DNA of 64,000 nt, taken from positions 6,104,501 to 6,168,500 of the forward strand of contig NZ_JAOTIK010000001.1 of assembly GCF_030116705.1 (NCBI RefSeq). The letters run 5' to 3'. The DNA is from Streptomyces sp. ML-6. Lineage in GTDB: Bacteria; Actinomycetota; Actinomycetes; Streptomycetales; Streptomycetaceae. The notes below the pieces were generated by a model. That model ran no database searches. It saw only the letters and a program-made list of their open reading frames with translations, and was not told where the DNA came from. Positions 34,470 through 43,719 of the stretch are shown piece by piece. The translations under genes and the position numbers were made by a program. Numbering within the stretch: the stretch's first letter is position 1; the number at the start of each line of letters is the position of its first letter.

Positions 34470-36371
34470 GTGCCGAAATATCCCACGAGCCATGATTTGG
34501 CGGAGCCCGTCGAGCTGCTCAGCGCGCCGGAACTGAACCGGACGGTCTGGGACCGGGCCGCCGCCCGACTGCTCGCGAAGATGCTCGCCGAATTCGCCTA
34601 CGAGGAACTCGTCGAGCCGGTCGCCCAGGAGGGCGGGGACGGCGACACCTACACCCTCGGGCTCGACGACGGCGCCGTCCTCGGCTTCCGGGCCCGCCGG
34701 GGCGTGTACGACAGCTGGCGGGTCGACCCCGACTCGATCGTCGAGACACGGGGGAGCGCACCGAAGGACCCGGCGGGCGCGGACCACGCCCCGAACACGC
34801 CCGGCGCACCCCCCGGCGACGAGAAGACCGGCCCCGTCCCCTTCCGGGACCCGCTGCGGTTCCTCGTACGGGCCCGCCACCTCCTGGACATCGACGGCGC
34901 CACCCTCGGCCACCTCATCCGCGAGATCACCACCACCCTCGCCGCCGACGCCCGGCTCGACCACACCGCGCTCCCGGCGGCCCGGCTGGCCGAACTCGAC
35001 TACGCCGAGCTGGAAGGACACCAGACCGGCCACCCCTGGCTCGTCGCCAACAAGGGCCGCCTCGGTCTCTCCGCCGCCGACACCTCCCGCCACACCCCCG
35101 AGGCCCGCCACCCGGTCAGGCTGCCGTGGATCGCGGTCTCCACGAAGATCGCCGCCTACCGCGGGGCGGGCGGCCTGGCCGACCCCGAGCGGCTGTACAC
35201 CCGGGAACTCGATCCGGCGGTCCGCGACTCCTTCGCCGCCGAGCTCCGCGGCCGCGGCCTCGACCCGGACGACTACCTCTTCCTCCCCGTGCACCCCTGG
35301 CAGTGGGACGAATGGATCGTCCCGGTCTTCGCCCCCGCCATCGCCACCGACGACATCGTGCCGCTCCCCGCCGACCCGGACCTCCGGCTACCGCAGCAGT
35401 CCATCCGCACCTTCTCCAACGTGACCCGCACCGACCGGCACACCGTCAAGCTGCCCCTGTCGATCCTCAACACGCTGGTCTGGCGGGGACTGCCGACCGA
35501 GCGCACCCTCGCGGCCCCCGCCGTCACCACCTGGGTCCAGGGCCTGCGCGACCAGGACGCCTTCCTCCGCGACACCTGCGGGGTCATCCTGCTCGGCGAG
35601 GTCGCCTCGGTCACGGTCGAGCACCCGCTCTACGACCGCCTCCCCGAGGCCCCGTACCAGTTCAAGGAGATCCTCGGCGCGATCTGGCGCGAACCCCTCC
35701 AGCCCCGGCTCGCACCGGGCGAGCGGGCCCGGACCCTCGCCTCGCTGCTCCACGCCGACCCGCAGGGACGTGCCTTCACCGCCGAGCTCGTCGCCCGCTC
35801 CGGACTCGCCCCCACCGCCTGGCTGACCCGGCTGTTCGCCGCGCTGCTCCCGCCGCTGCTGCACTTCCTCTACCGCTACGGCACGGTCTTCTCCCCGCAC
35901 GGCGAGAACGCCATCGTGGTCTTCGACGAGCAGGACGTGCCGGTGCGCCTGGCGATCAAGGACTTCGTGGACGACGTGAACGTCAGCGCCCGGCCGCTGC
36001 CGGAGCACGAGTCGATGCCCGAGGACGTGCGCCGCACCCTGCTCACCGAGGAGCCCTCCTTCCTCACCCAGTTCATCCAGGCCGGACTGTTCGTCGGGGT
36101 GTTCCGCTTCCTCTCCCCGCTGTGCGAGGAACAGCTGGGGGTCCCGGAGGCCGATTTCTGGTCACTTGTCCGCGCCGAGATCCTGCGGTACCACGCACGC
36201 TTCCCCGAGCTGAAGGAGCGGTTCGAGACGTTCGACCTGCTCGCACCCCGGATCGAGCGGCTCTGTCTCAACCGCAACCGTCTGCACGTCGACGGATACC
36301 GGGACCGCCCCGAACGCCCGCACGCCGCCATCCACGGGACCATTCCCAATCCGCTGCACCCCTCCTCCTGA
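34470..36371 (+). CDS. IucA/IucC-family NIS siderophore synthetase (second copy)
   Basis: This 633-residue second synthetase opens with PVELLSAPELNRTVWDRAAARLLAKMLAEFAYEELVEP, as in citrate-based NIS enzymes. Family landmarks include GHPWLVANKGRLGLS, HPWQWDEWIVPVFAP, PQQSIRTFSNVTRTDRHTVKLPLSILNTLVWRGLP, and the C-terminal HGENAIVVFDEQDVPVRLAIKDFVDDVNVS. GAGGAG lies upstream of GTG 34470. Two different synthetases in one operon suggest stepwise condensation of two amine arms onto one polycarboxylate, as with IucA and IucC, but substrate order cannot be read from sequence. It is the last gene of the operon. Confidence 0.92.
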   Translation: MPKYPTSHDLAEPVELLSAPELNRTVWDRAAARLLAKMLAEFAYEELVEPVAQEGGDGDTYTLGLDDGAVLGFRARRGVYDSWRVDPDSIVETRGSAPKDPAGADHAPNTPGAPPGDEKTGPVPFRDPLRFLVRARHLLDIDGATLGHLIREITTTLAADARLDHTALPAARLAELDYAELEGHQTGHPWLVANKGRLGLSAADTSRHTPEARHPVRLPWIAVSTKIAAYRGAGGLADPERLYTRELDPAVRDSFAAELRGRGLDPDDYLFLPVHPWQWDEWIVPVFAPAIATDDIVPLPADPDLRLPQQSIRTFSNVTRTDRHTVKLPLSILNTLVWRGLPTERTLAAPAVTTWVQGLRDQDAFLRDTCGVILLGEVASVTVEHPLYDRLPEAPYQFKEILGAIWREPLQPRLAPGERARTLASLLHADPQGRAFTAELVARSGLAPTAWLTRLFAALLPPLLHFLYRYGTVFSPHGENAIVVFDEQDVPVRLAIKDFVDDVNVSARPLPEHESMPEDVRRTLLTEEPSFLTQFIQAGLFVGVFRFLSPLCEEQLGVPEADFWSLVRAEILRYHARFPELKERFETFDLLAPRIERLCLNRNRLHVDGYRDRPERPHAAIHGTIPNPLHPSS

Positions 36372-36421
36372 GGCCGGGAGTGATCGCCGTTGTCAGTGGC
36401 GCCCCGTAGGGTGGTCGGGCT

Positions 36422-38392
36422 ATGACGAAGCCATCCCTCCCCGATCTCCTGCACGCCGCCGTGACCGCCGTCGGCGGTACGGAAAGGCCGGGCCAGGCCG
36501 CCATGGCCGAGGCCGTCGCCGAGGCCGTCGACGACAATTCCCATCTGCTCGTCCAGGCCGGCACCGGCACCGGCAAGTCCCTCGGCTACCTGGTGCCCGC
36601 GCTGGCGCACGGGGAGCGCGTCGTGGTGGCCACGGCGACCCTGGCGCTGCAGCGGCAGCTCGTGGAGCGGGATCTTCCGCGCACGGTCGACGCCCTCCAC
36701 CCGTTGCTGCGCCGGCGCCCCCAGTTCGCCATGCTCAAGGGCCGCTCGAACTACCTCTGTCTGCACCGGCTCCACGAAGGGGTGCCGCAGGACGAGGAGG
36801 AGGGGCTCTTCGACCAGTTCGAGGCCGCGGCCCCGTCGAGCAAGCTCGGTCAGGACCTGCTGCGACTGCGGGACTGGTCCGACGAGACCGAGTCCGGCGA
36901 CCGCGACGACCTGACCCCCGGGGTCTCCGACCGCGCCTGGGCGCAGGTCTCGGTCTCCTCCCGCGAATGTCTCGGCGCGAGCAAATGCGCGTACGGTGCG
37001 GAGTGCTTCGCCGAGCTGGCCCGGGAGCAGGCCAAGCTCGCCGATGTCGTCGTCACCAACCACGCCCTGCTCGCCATCGACGCCATCGAGGGCGCCCCGG
37101 TCCTCCCGCAGCACGAGGTGCTGATTGTCGACGAGGCCCACGAGCTGGTCTCCCGGGTCACCGGAGTGGCCACCGGCGAGCTCACCCCGAGCCAGGTCAA
37201 CCGCGCCGTGCGCCGGGCGGCGAAGCTGGTCAACGAGAAGGCGGCCGACGCCCTGCAGACCGCGTCGGAGGGGTTCGAGCGGGTGATGGAGCTGGCGCTC
37301 CCCGGCCGTCTGGAGGAGGTTCCCGAGGACCTCAACTACGCGCTGCTGGCGCTCCGCGACGCCGCGCGTACGGTGATCTCGGCGCTGGGGGCCACCCGGG
37401 ACAAGTCCGTCCAGGACGAGGACGCCGTCCGCAAGCAGGCCCTGGCGTCGGTGGAGACGATCCACGGCGTCGCCGAGCGCATCACCCAGGGCTCGGAGTA
37501 CGACGTCGTCTGGTACGAGCGCCACGACCGCTTCGGCGCTTCGCTGCGGGTCGCCCCGCTCTCCGTCTCGGGGCTGCTGCGCGAGAAGCTCTTCACCGAG
37601 CGGTCCGTCGTCCTCACCTCGGCCACGCTCAAGCTCGGCGGGGATTTCAACGGGGTGGGGGCCTCGCTGGGTCTCGCCCCCGAGGGCACCACGGGCGACG
37701 ACCTCCCGCAGTGGAAGGGGCTGGACGTCGGCTCCCCGTTCGACTACCCGAGGCAGGGCATCCTGTACGTCGCCCGGCACCTGGCCACCCCGGGGCGGGA
37801 GGCGTCCCGCACCGACATGCTGGAGGAGCTCGCCGAGCTGGTGGAGGCGGCCGGGGGGCGCACCCTCGGGCTGTTCTCCTCCATGCGGGCGGCCCAGGCC
37901 GCCGCCGAGGAGCTGCGGGGCCGACTTGACAAGCCGATCCTGCTGCAGGGCGAGGAGACGCTTGGCGAGCTGATCAAGAATTTCGCGGCCGATCCGGAGA
38001 CCTGCCTCTTCGGCACGCTGTCGCTCTGGCAGGGCGTCGATGTGCCGGGGGCCAGCTGCCAGCTGGTGGTCATGGACCGGATCCCGTTCCCGCGCCCCGA
38101 CGATCCGCTGATGAGCGCCCGCCAGAAGGCGGTCGAGGAGGCGGGGGGCAACGGGTTCATGGCGGTCGCGGCGACACACGCGGCGCTTCTGATGGCCCAG
38201 GGCGCCGGTCGGCTCGTACGGGCCACGGGGGACAAGGGAGTGGTCGCGGTACTCGACCCGCGCCTGGCCAACGCCCGGTACGGGAGCTATCTGCGCGCCT
38301 CGTTGCCCGACTTCTGGTACACCACCGACCGCAACCAGGCGCGCCGCTCGCTCGCGGCGATCGACGCGGCGGCCAAGGCCGACGGCAAGTAG
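36422..38392 (+). CDS. dinG: DinG/XPD-family ATP-dependent helicase
   Basis: This 656-residue superfamily 2 helicase has Walker A QAGTGTGKSLGYLVPA near residue 47, an Fe-S cysteine set (LKGRSNYLCLHRL and ECLGASKCAYGAEC), DEAH box VDEAHELVS near 235 and C-terminal motifs LGLFSSMRAA, LWQGVDVPGASCQLVVMDRIPFPRP and QGAGRLVR. Family members unwind 5'-tailed duplexes, D-loops and G-quadruplexes in repair. Its 3' neighbour, on the other strand, is lexA. TAGGGT (36407-36412) is 9 nt before the ATG and may be the -10. No SOS box was found before it. Confidence 0.93.
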   Translation: MTKPSLPDLLHAAVTAVGGTERPGQAAMAEAVAEAVDDNSHLLVQAGTGTGKSLGYLVPALAHGERVVVATATLALQRQLVERDLPRTVDALHPLLRRRPQFAMLKGRSNYLCLHRLHEGVPQDEEEGLFDQFEAAAPSSKLGQDLLRLRDWSDETESGDRDDLTPGVSDRAWAQVSVSSRECLGASKCAYGAECFAELAREQAKLADVVVTNHALLAIDAIEGAPVLPQHEVLIVDEAHELVSRVTGVATGELTPSQVNRAVRRAAKLVNEKAADALQTASEGFERVMELALPGRLEEVPEDLNYALLALRDAARTVISALGATRDKSVQDEDAVRKQALASVETIHGVAERITQGSEYDVVWYERHDRFGASLRVAPLSVSGLLREKLFTERSVVLTSATLKLGGDFNGVGASLGLAPEGTTGDDLPQWKGLDVGSPFDYPRQGILYVARHLATPGREASRTDMLEELAELVEAAGGRTLGLFSSMRAAQAAAEELRGRLDKPILLQGEETLGELIKNFAADPETCLFGTLSLWQGVDVPGASCQLVVMDRIPFPRPDDPLMSARQKAVEEAGGNGFMAVAATHAALLMAQGAGRLVRATGDKGVVAVLDPRLANARYGSYLRASLPDFWYTTDRNQARRSLAAIDAAAKADGK

Positions 38393-38411
38393 GCCGGACC
38401 GGGACGCTCAA

Positions 38412-38463
38412 GCACGGGCACCCGTACGCGGGCGCGGGTGTCCCGGCGTAAGGGTGCCCGTGC
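38412..38463. terminator. Shared terminator of dinG and lexA
   Basis: GCACGGGCACCC (38412-38423) pairs perfectly with 38452-38463, with further pairing inside the loop. It sits between the two convergent genes. Confidence 0.8.
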
Positions 38464-38539
38464 GCGAGGGAACCGGGGCATGGGCAGACCCCGGGATCGG
38501 CGCAGTGGATCCCGGGGCCCGGTCCGAGCGGGCGGGTCG

Positions 38540-39334
38540 TCACACCCGCCGCAGTACCGCCACCACCTTGCCGAGGATCGTCGCCTCGTCGCCGGGGATC
38601 GGCTGGTACGCGGAGTTGTGCGGGAGCAGCCACACATGGCCGTCCTCCCGCTTGAAGCGCTTGACCGTGGCCTCGCCGTCGAGCATGGCGGCCACGATGT
38701 CACCGTTCTCCGCGACGGGCTGGCGGCGCACGGTGACCCAGTCGCCGTCGCAGATCGCCGCCTCGATCATCGAGTCGCCGACGACCTTGAGGACGAACAG
38801 CTCTCCGTCACCGACCAGTTGGCGGGGGAGGGGGAAGACGTCCTCGACCGACTCCTCGGCGAGGATCGGACCACCGGCCGCGATCCGGCCGACCAGCGGT
38901 ACGTACGACGCCGCGGGCTTGCCGGTCGTGTCGGTGGGCTGCGAGCTGGGCTGGTCCGAGCCGCGGACCTCGTACGCCCGGGGGCGGTGCGGGTCGCGGC
39001 GCAGGAACCCCTTGCGCTCCAGGGCCATCAGCTGATGGGCGACGGAGGACGTACTGGACAGGCCCACCGCCTGGCCGATCTCGCGCATCGAGGGCGGGTA
39101 GCCGCGCCGCTGCACGGAGTCCCGGATCACCTCGATCACCCGCCGCTGCCGGTCCGTGAGCCCCGAGCTGTCCGCCCGGATGCCGGGAGGTCGACCGGGC
39201 AAGGAGCGCGCTGGGCGCGCGGGCTCCGGCCCCTCCATGTTCGTGACTGAGTCATTCATGGCATGCACCGGCTCGAATCGGCTCTGGGAGCGGTCCTGGA
39301 CGGTGATGGTGGCGCTGTCTGCGGTGGTGGTCAC
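38540..39334 (-). CDS. lexA: LexA SOS repressor
   Basis: This 264-residue repressor controls the DNA-damage response. The N-terminal winged helix ([44 protein letters not shown]) follows an extension of about 60 residues typical of Streptomyces. The self-cleavage site is Ala-Gly in RIAAGGPIL. The catalytic Ser is in [11 protein letters not shown] and the Lys in GEATVKRF. RecA filaments stimulate cleavage, so this gene and recA form the regulatory pair of this window. GTG 39334 has GAGG upstream. A LexA box about 65 bp upstream indicates autoregulation. Confidence 0.97.
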   Translation of the reverse strand: MTTTADSATITVQDRSQSRFEPVHAMNDSVTNMEGPEPARPARSLPGRPPGIRADSSGLTDRQRRVIEVIRDSVQRRGYPPSMREIGQAVGLSSTSSVAHQLMALERKGFLRRDPHRPRAYEVRGSDQPSSQPTDTTGKPAASYVPLVGRIAAGGPILAEESVEDVFPLPRQLVGDGELFVLKVVGDSMIEAAICDGDWVTVRRQPVAENGDIVAAMLDGEATVKRFKREDGHVWLLPHNSAYQPIPGDEATILGKVVAVLRRV

Positions 39335-39396
39335 GTCGGCCCCTCTCGAATGGTCTCCCTGGCTGGACAACGGTAGTAGCTTTCGAAAGGTTGCGC

Positions 39397-39410
39397 CAAA
39401 CACACGTTCG
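39397..39410 (-). promoter_or_regulatory. SOS (LexA) box of lexA
   Basis: CAAAC-ACAC-GTTCG (plus strand) matches CGAAC-N4-GTTCG with one mismatch. It lies 63 bp upstream of the lexA start, as expected for autoregulation. The rest of the 547-bp region to nrdR (39335-39881) holds no supported gene. Confidence 0.75.
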
Positions 39411-39719
39411 AGTGAAAAACGAATAAAAGTCTGTCCAGTGCTGACCGCTGGGTGTATGGGCGGTGGCCGGGTGTCATGATCCACCGCCGGGCCGGCCGGT
39501 GATCCGGGCGGTTCACGGTAGCGGCCGCCGGGGCGTCGCCGGCGCGCGGGGCGGACGGACCGGGGCGGTCGCGCGGGAGGGCTCCGGGGTGTTGTCGGGG
39601 TCCGACAGCGGGAGCCCCGCGATCCTGGCCGCCCCGCCGTTCCCGTACCCTCTTCCACGGCCGTACGCTGCCTGCCGATCGCTCGTGATGCACGACACGC
39701 GGTAGGGCTGGATGTGCAA

Positions 39720-39743
39720 CCAAACCCAAGATCTAGTGGTTGG
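39720..39743 (+). promoter_or_regulatory. NrdR-box-like palindrome upstream of nrdR
   Basis: A 24-bp imperfect palindrome has outer arms CCAA/TTGG and core ACCCAAGATCTAGTGG. The core resembles the NrdR consensus (ACAC-A/T-ATAT-A/T-GTGT type), which normally occurs as a pair; a second good copy was not found. It lies 139 bp before nrdR and would autoregulate the nrdR-nrdJ operon in response to dATP. Confidence 0.6.
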
Positions 39744-39881
39744 ATTGCCTCGGCCGCCCAGAAGTTGTGGTCCCCGGTCGGCCGGGGGTGTGGCCATCGC
39801 CTATGCTTGTCACTGCTTCGAGGGGCCCCTGCGGGCCCTGCAGAGGCTATTCAGTCGTGCTGTGAAGGAGGGTTGGGAGCC

Positions 39882-40394
39882 ATGCACTGCCCCTTCTGCA
39901 GGCACCCCGACAGCCGGGTCGTCGACAGTCGCACCACCGATGACGGCACGTCCATCCGACGCCGCCGCCAGTGCCCCGACTGCTCCCGCCGTTTCACCAC
40001 GGTGGAGACCTGTTCGCTGATGGTGGTGAAGCGCAGCGGCGTGACCGAGCCCTTCAGCCGCACCAAGGTCATCTCCGGCGTGCGCAAGGCGTGCCAGGGC
40101 CGGCCGGTCACCGAGGACGCCCTCGCCAAGCTCGGCCAGCGGGTCGAGGAGGCGGTGCGTGCCACCGGCAGCGCCGAGCTGACCACGCACGACGTGGGCC
40201 TGGCCATCCTCGGCCCCCTGCAGGAACTCGACCTCGTCGCGTACCTGCGCTTCGCGTCCGTGTACCGGGCGTTCGACACACTCGAAGACTTCGAGGCCGC
40301 CATCGCGGAACTCCGTGAGGAGCGGCCTCCCGCGAAAGAACGCGGGAAGGGCGAGACCCCCGCGGTCCCCGTTCCCGCCGTCGCCGCCGACTAG
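39882..40394 (+). CDS. nrdR: NrdR, ribonucleotide reductase repressor
   Basis: This 170-residue regulator senses ATP/dATP and represses RNR genes. The N-terminal zinc ribbon has [15 protein letters not shown] and [10 protein letters not shown]; the ATP-cone starts [29 protein letters not shown]. The tail ([12 protein letters not shown]...) is unstructured. GGAGG about 13 nt and GGGAG nearer ATG 39882 support the start. nrdJ follows after 159 bp and is probably co-transcribed. A 10-bp hairpin lies in that gap. Confidence 0.97.
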   Translation: MHCPFCRHPDSRVVDSRTTDDGTSIRRRRQCPDCSRRFTTVETCSLMVVKRSGVTEPFSRTKVISGVRKACQGRPVTEDALAKLGQRVEEAVRATGSAELTTHDVGLAILGPLQELDLVAYLRFASVYRAFDTLEDFEAAIAELREERPPAKERGKGETPAVPVPAVAAD

Positions 40395-40453
40395 AGCGGC
40401 ACCGGCCTGCCGCCACGGGTCCGTGGACCGGCGGTGGGGCGGCTTCATGAACC

Positions 40454-40483
40454 TGCTTCGGGCGCTGTGTGGTGCCCGAAGCA
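40454..40483 (+). other. Hairpin in the nrdR-nrdJ spacer
   Basis: TGCTTCGGGC (40454-40463) pairs perfectly with GCCCGAAGCA (40474-40483) around a 10-nt loop, 70 nt before nrdJ. It lacks a U-tract, so partial attenuation or message protection is more likely than full termination. Confidence 0.55.
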
Positions 40484-40553
40484 TCAGAGACAGACTGTGC
40501 CCCGGGAAGTTCTGGGCACTTCAGGGCGTTTTTGCCCACATATGGGAGGCGGC

Positions 40554-43448
40554 ATGACAGAGACGGCGAGCGGCCCGGCACGAGGTTCCCGTACCAAGGG
40601 ATCCAAGGCGAGCAAGGGTCTGCGCATCGAGCGCATCCACACCACCCCCGGCGTGCATCCGTACGACGAGGTGACGTGGGAGCGCCGTGACGTCGTCATG
40701 ACCAACTGGCGCGACGGCTCGATCAACTTCGAGCAGCGTGGCGTCGAGTTCCCCGACTTCTGGTCGGTGAACGCGGTCAACATCGTCACCAGCAAGTACT
40801 TCCGCGGGGCCGTCGGCACCCCGCAGCGCGAGACCGGTCTGAAGCAGCTCATCGACCGGATCGTGAAGACGTACCGCAAGGCCGGCGAGGACCACGGCTA
40901 CTTCGCCTCTCCCGCGGACGCCGAGATCTTCGAGCACGAGCTGGCGTACGCCCTCCTGCACCAGATCTTCAGCTTCAACTCGCCGGTCTGGTTCAACGTC
41001 GGCACGCCCCAGCCGCAGCAGGTCTCCGCCTGCTTCATCCTGTCCGTCGACGACTCCATGGAGTCGATCCTCGACTGGTACAAGGAAGAGGGCATGATCT
41101 TCAAGGGCGGCTCCGGTGCCGGCCTGAACCTCTCCCGCATCCGCTCCTCCAAGGAGCTGCTGTCCTCCGGCGGCAACGCCTCCGGTCCGGTCTCCTTCAT
41201 GCGCGGCGCCGACGCCTCCGCCGGAACGATCAAGTCCGGCGGCGCCACCCGACGCGCGGCCAAAATGGTCATTCTCGACGTCGACCACCCCGACATCGAG
41301 AACTTCATCGAGACCAAGGTCAAGGAGGAGGAGAAGATCCGCGCCCTGCGCGACGCGGGCTTCGACATGGACCTGGGCGGCGACGACATCACGTCGGTCC
41401 AGTACCAGAACGCCAACAACTCGGTCCGGGTGAACGACGAGTTCATGAAGGCCGTGGAGGCCGGCGGCAAGTTCGGGCTGCGCGCCCGGATGACCGGCGA
41501 GGTCATCGAGGAGGTCGAGGCCAAGTCCCTCTTCCGCAAGATGGCGGAGGCGGCCTGGGCGTGCGCCGACCCGGGCATCCAGTACGACGACACGATCAAC
41601 CAGTGGCACACCTGCCCGGAGTCCGGCCGGATCAACGGCTCGAACCCCTGCAGCGAGTACATGCACCTGGACAACACCTCGTGCAACCTCGCCTCGCTGA
41701 ACCTCATGAAGTTCCTCAAGGACGACGGCAAGGGCAACCAGTCCTTCGAGTCCGAGCGCTTCGCCAAGGTCGTCGAGCTGGTCATCACCGCGATGGACAT
41801 CTCCATCTGCTTCGCGGACTTCCCGACCCAGAAGATCGGTGAGAACACCCGCGCCTTCCGTCAGCTGGGCATCGGTTACGCCAACCTCGGCGCCCTGCTG
41901 ATGGCGACCGGCCACGCCTACGACAGCGACGGCGGCCGCGCCCTCGCGGGGGCCATCACCTCGCTGATGACCGGCACCTCGTACAAGCGCTCCGCCGAAC
42001 TCGCCGCGGTCGTCGGCCCGTACGACGGCTACGCCCGCAACGCCGAGCCGCACCAGCGCGTCATGAAGCAGCACGCCGACGCCAACGCCGCGGCCGTCCG
42101 CATGGACGACCTGGACAGCCCGATCTGGGCCGCCGCCACGGAGGCCTGGCAGGACGTGATCCGCCTCGGCGCGAAGAACGGTTTCCGCAACTCGCAGGCC
42201 TCGGTCATCGCGCCCACCGGCACCATCGGTCTCGCGATGTCCTGTGACACCACCGGTCTCGAGCCCGACCTCGCCCTGGTCAAGTTCAAGAAGCTGGTCG
42301 GCGGCGGCTCGATGCAGATCGTGAACGGCACCGTCCCGCAGGCCCTGCGCCGCCTGGGCTACCAGGAGGAGCAGATCGAGGCGATCGTCGCCCACATCGC
42401 CGAGCACGGCAACGTGATCGACGCCCCCGGTCTGAAGACCGAGCACTACGAGGTCTTCGACTGCGCCATGGGCGAGCGCTCCATCTCCGCGATGGGCCAC
42501 GTCCGCATGATGGCCGCGATCCAGCCGTGGATCTCCGGCGCCCTGTCCAAGACGGTGAACCTGCCGGAGACGGCCACCGTCGAGGACGTCGAGGAGGTCT
42601 ACTTCGAGGCGTGGAAGATGGGCGTCAAGGCGCTCGCCATCTACCGCGACAACTGCAAGGTCGGCCAGCCCCTCTCCGCGAAGACCAAGGAGAAGGAGAA
42701 GGCGGAGGTCACGGCCAAGGCCGAGGAGACCATCCGTACCGCGGTCGAGAAGGTCGTCGAGTACCGCCCGGTCCGCAAGCGTCTCCCCAAGGGCCGCCCC
42801 GGCATCACCACCTCCTTCACGGTGGGCGGCGCGGAGGGCTACATGACCGCCAACTCCTACCCGGACGACGGTCTCGGCGAGGTCTTCCTGAAGATGTCCA
42901 AGCAGGGTTCGACTCTCGCGGGCATGATGGACGCCTTCTCCATCGCCGTCTCGGTCGGTCTGCAGTACGGCGTCCCGCTGGAGACGTACGTCTCGAAGTT
43001 CACCAACATGCGCTTCGAGCCGGCCGGCATGACGGACGACCCGGACGTGCGGATGGCACAGTCGATCGTCGACTACATCTTCCGCCGCCTCGCGCTGGAC
43101 TTCCTGCCCTTCGAGACCCGCTCCGCCCTGGGCATCCACTCGGCCGAGGAGCGTCAGCGCCACCTCGACACCGGTTCGTACGAACCCTCCCTGGAGGACG
43201 AGGAACTGGACGTCGAGGGCCTGGCCCAGTCCGCACCGCTGCGGACGGAGCCGCTGAAGGCGGTGGCCGCGGTGCAGGAGGCCGAGAAGCCCGCGCCGAA
43301 GACCGCGCACACCTCGGCGGAACTCGTCGAGATGCAGCTGGGCATCAGCGCGGACGCGCCGCTCTGCTTCTCCTGCGGCACGAAGATGCAGCGCGCCGGA
43401 TCCTGCTACATCTGCGAGGGCTGCGGCTCGACCAGCGGTTGCAGCTGA
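40554..43448 (+). CDS. nrdJ: Class II (adenosylcobalamin-dependent) ribonucleotide reductase
   Basis: This 964-residue enzyme makes dNTPs using coenzyme B12, independent of oxygen. Markers are QVSACFILSVDDSMESILDW, GGSGAGLNLSRIRSSKELL, NGSNPCSEYMHLDNTSCNLASLNL with the active-site Cys, and SVIAPTGTIGLAMSCDTTGLEPDLAL. The C-terminal Cys-rich tail (CFSCGTKMQRAGSCYICEGCGSTSGCS) supplies redox and zinc cysteines. GGGAGG precedes ATG 40554. It shares an operon with nrdR. I looked for a cobalamin riboswitch in the upstream spacers and did not recognise one. Confidence 0.98.
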   Translation: MTETASGPARGSRTKGSKASKGLRIERIHTTPGVHPYDEVTWERRDVVMTNWRDGSINFEQRGVEFPDFWSVNAVNIVTSKYFRGAVGTPQRETGLKQLIDRIVKTYRKAGEDHGYFASPADAEIFEHELAYALLHQIFSFNSPVWFNVGTPQPQQVSACFILSVDDSMESILDWYKEEGMIFKGGSGAGLNLSRIRSSKELLSSGGNASGPVSFMRGADASAGTIKSGGATRRAAKMVILDVDHPDIENFIETKVKEEEKIRALRDAGFDMDLGGDDITSVQYQNANNSVRVNDEFMKAVEAGGKFGLRARMTGEVIEEVEAKSLFRKMAEAAWACADPGIQYDDTINQWHTCPESGRINGSNPCSEYMHLDNTSCNLASLNLMKFLKDDGKGNQSFESERFAKVVELVITAMDISICFADFPTQKIGENTRAFRQLGIGYANLGALLMATGHAYDSDGGRALAGAITSLMTGTSYKRSAELAAVVGPYDGYARNAEPHQRVMKQHADANAAAVRMDDLDSPIWAAATEAWQDVIRLGAKNGFRNSQASVIAPTGTIGLAMSCDTTGLEPDLALVKFKKLVGGGSMQIVNGTVPQALRRLGYQEEQIEAIVAHIAEHGNVIDAPGLKTEHYEVFDCAMGERSISAMGHVRMMAAIQPWISGALSKTVNLPETATVEDVEEVYFEAWKMGVKALAIYRDNCKVGQPLSAKTKEKEKAEVTAKAEETIRTAVEKVVEYRPVRKRLPKGRPGITTSFTVGGAEGYMTANSYPDDGLGEVFLKMSKQGSTLAGMMDAFSIAVSVGLQYGVPLETYVSKFTNMRFEPAGMTDDPDVRMAQSIVDYIFRRLALDFLPFETRSALGIHSAEERQRHLDTGSYEPSLEDEELDVEGLAQSAPLRTEPLKAVAAVQEAEKPAPKTAHTSAELVEMQLGISADAPLCFSCGTKMQRAGSCYICEGCGSTSGCS

Positions 43449-43517
43449 TACCGGGTGCGATCGAGTCCGACGCGGCGTTGAGCGTCCGCCGCTGAGGACA
43501 CCGGACCGCGCATGAGG

Positions 43518-43546
43518 AAGGGTGTCGGCCATGGGCCGGCACCCTT
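43518..43546 (+). terminator. nrdJ terminator
   Basis: AAGGGTGTCGGCC (43518-43530) pairs with GGCCGGCACCCTT (43534-43546) with one G-U pair and an ATG loop, followed by a T. It is 70 bp after nrdJ. The remaining spacer to 43719 shows no gene. Confidence 0.85.
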
Positions 43547-43719
43547 TCCGGCGTGCCGGGACGGCGAAGGTTCGGAAATTCCGTGTCCTTCGCGCGTCGA
43601 AGCCGCACGGAGCGCGTTACCGGCCTCCGACGGTGAAGCACTCCGGGACACCGGGGACTTGTCCTCCCCGCGGAACAATTCGAAGGTGCCCGTGGCTCAC
43701 GGCTGCGTAGAGTCCCCCC

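Noticed and set aside
39335..40553. Cobalamin riboswitch for nrdR-nrdJ
   Set aside because: No B12-box-like sequence or multi-stem layout was recognised in either spacer.
40521..43532. Very long open frame (about 1000 codons) antisense to nrdJ
   Set aside because: It mirrors the GC-rich third-position pattern of nrdJ, has no recognisable domain and no ribosome site, so it is a shadow frame.
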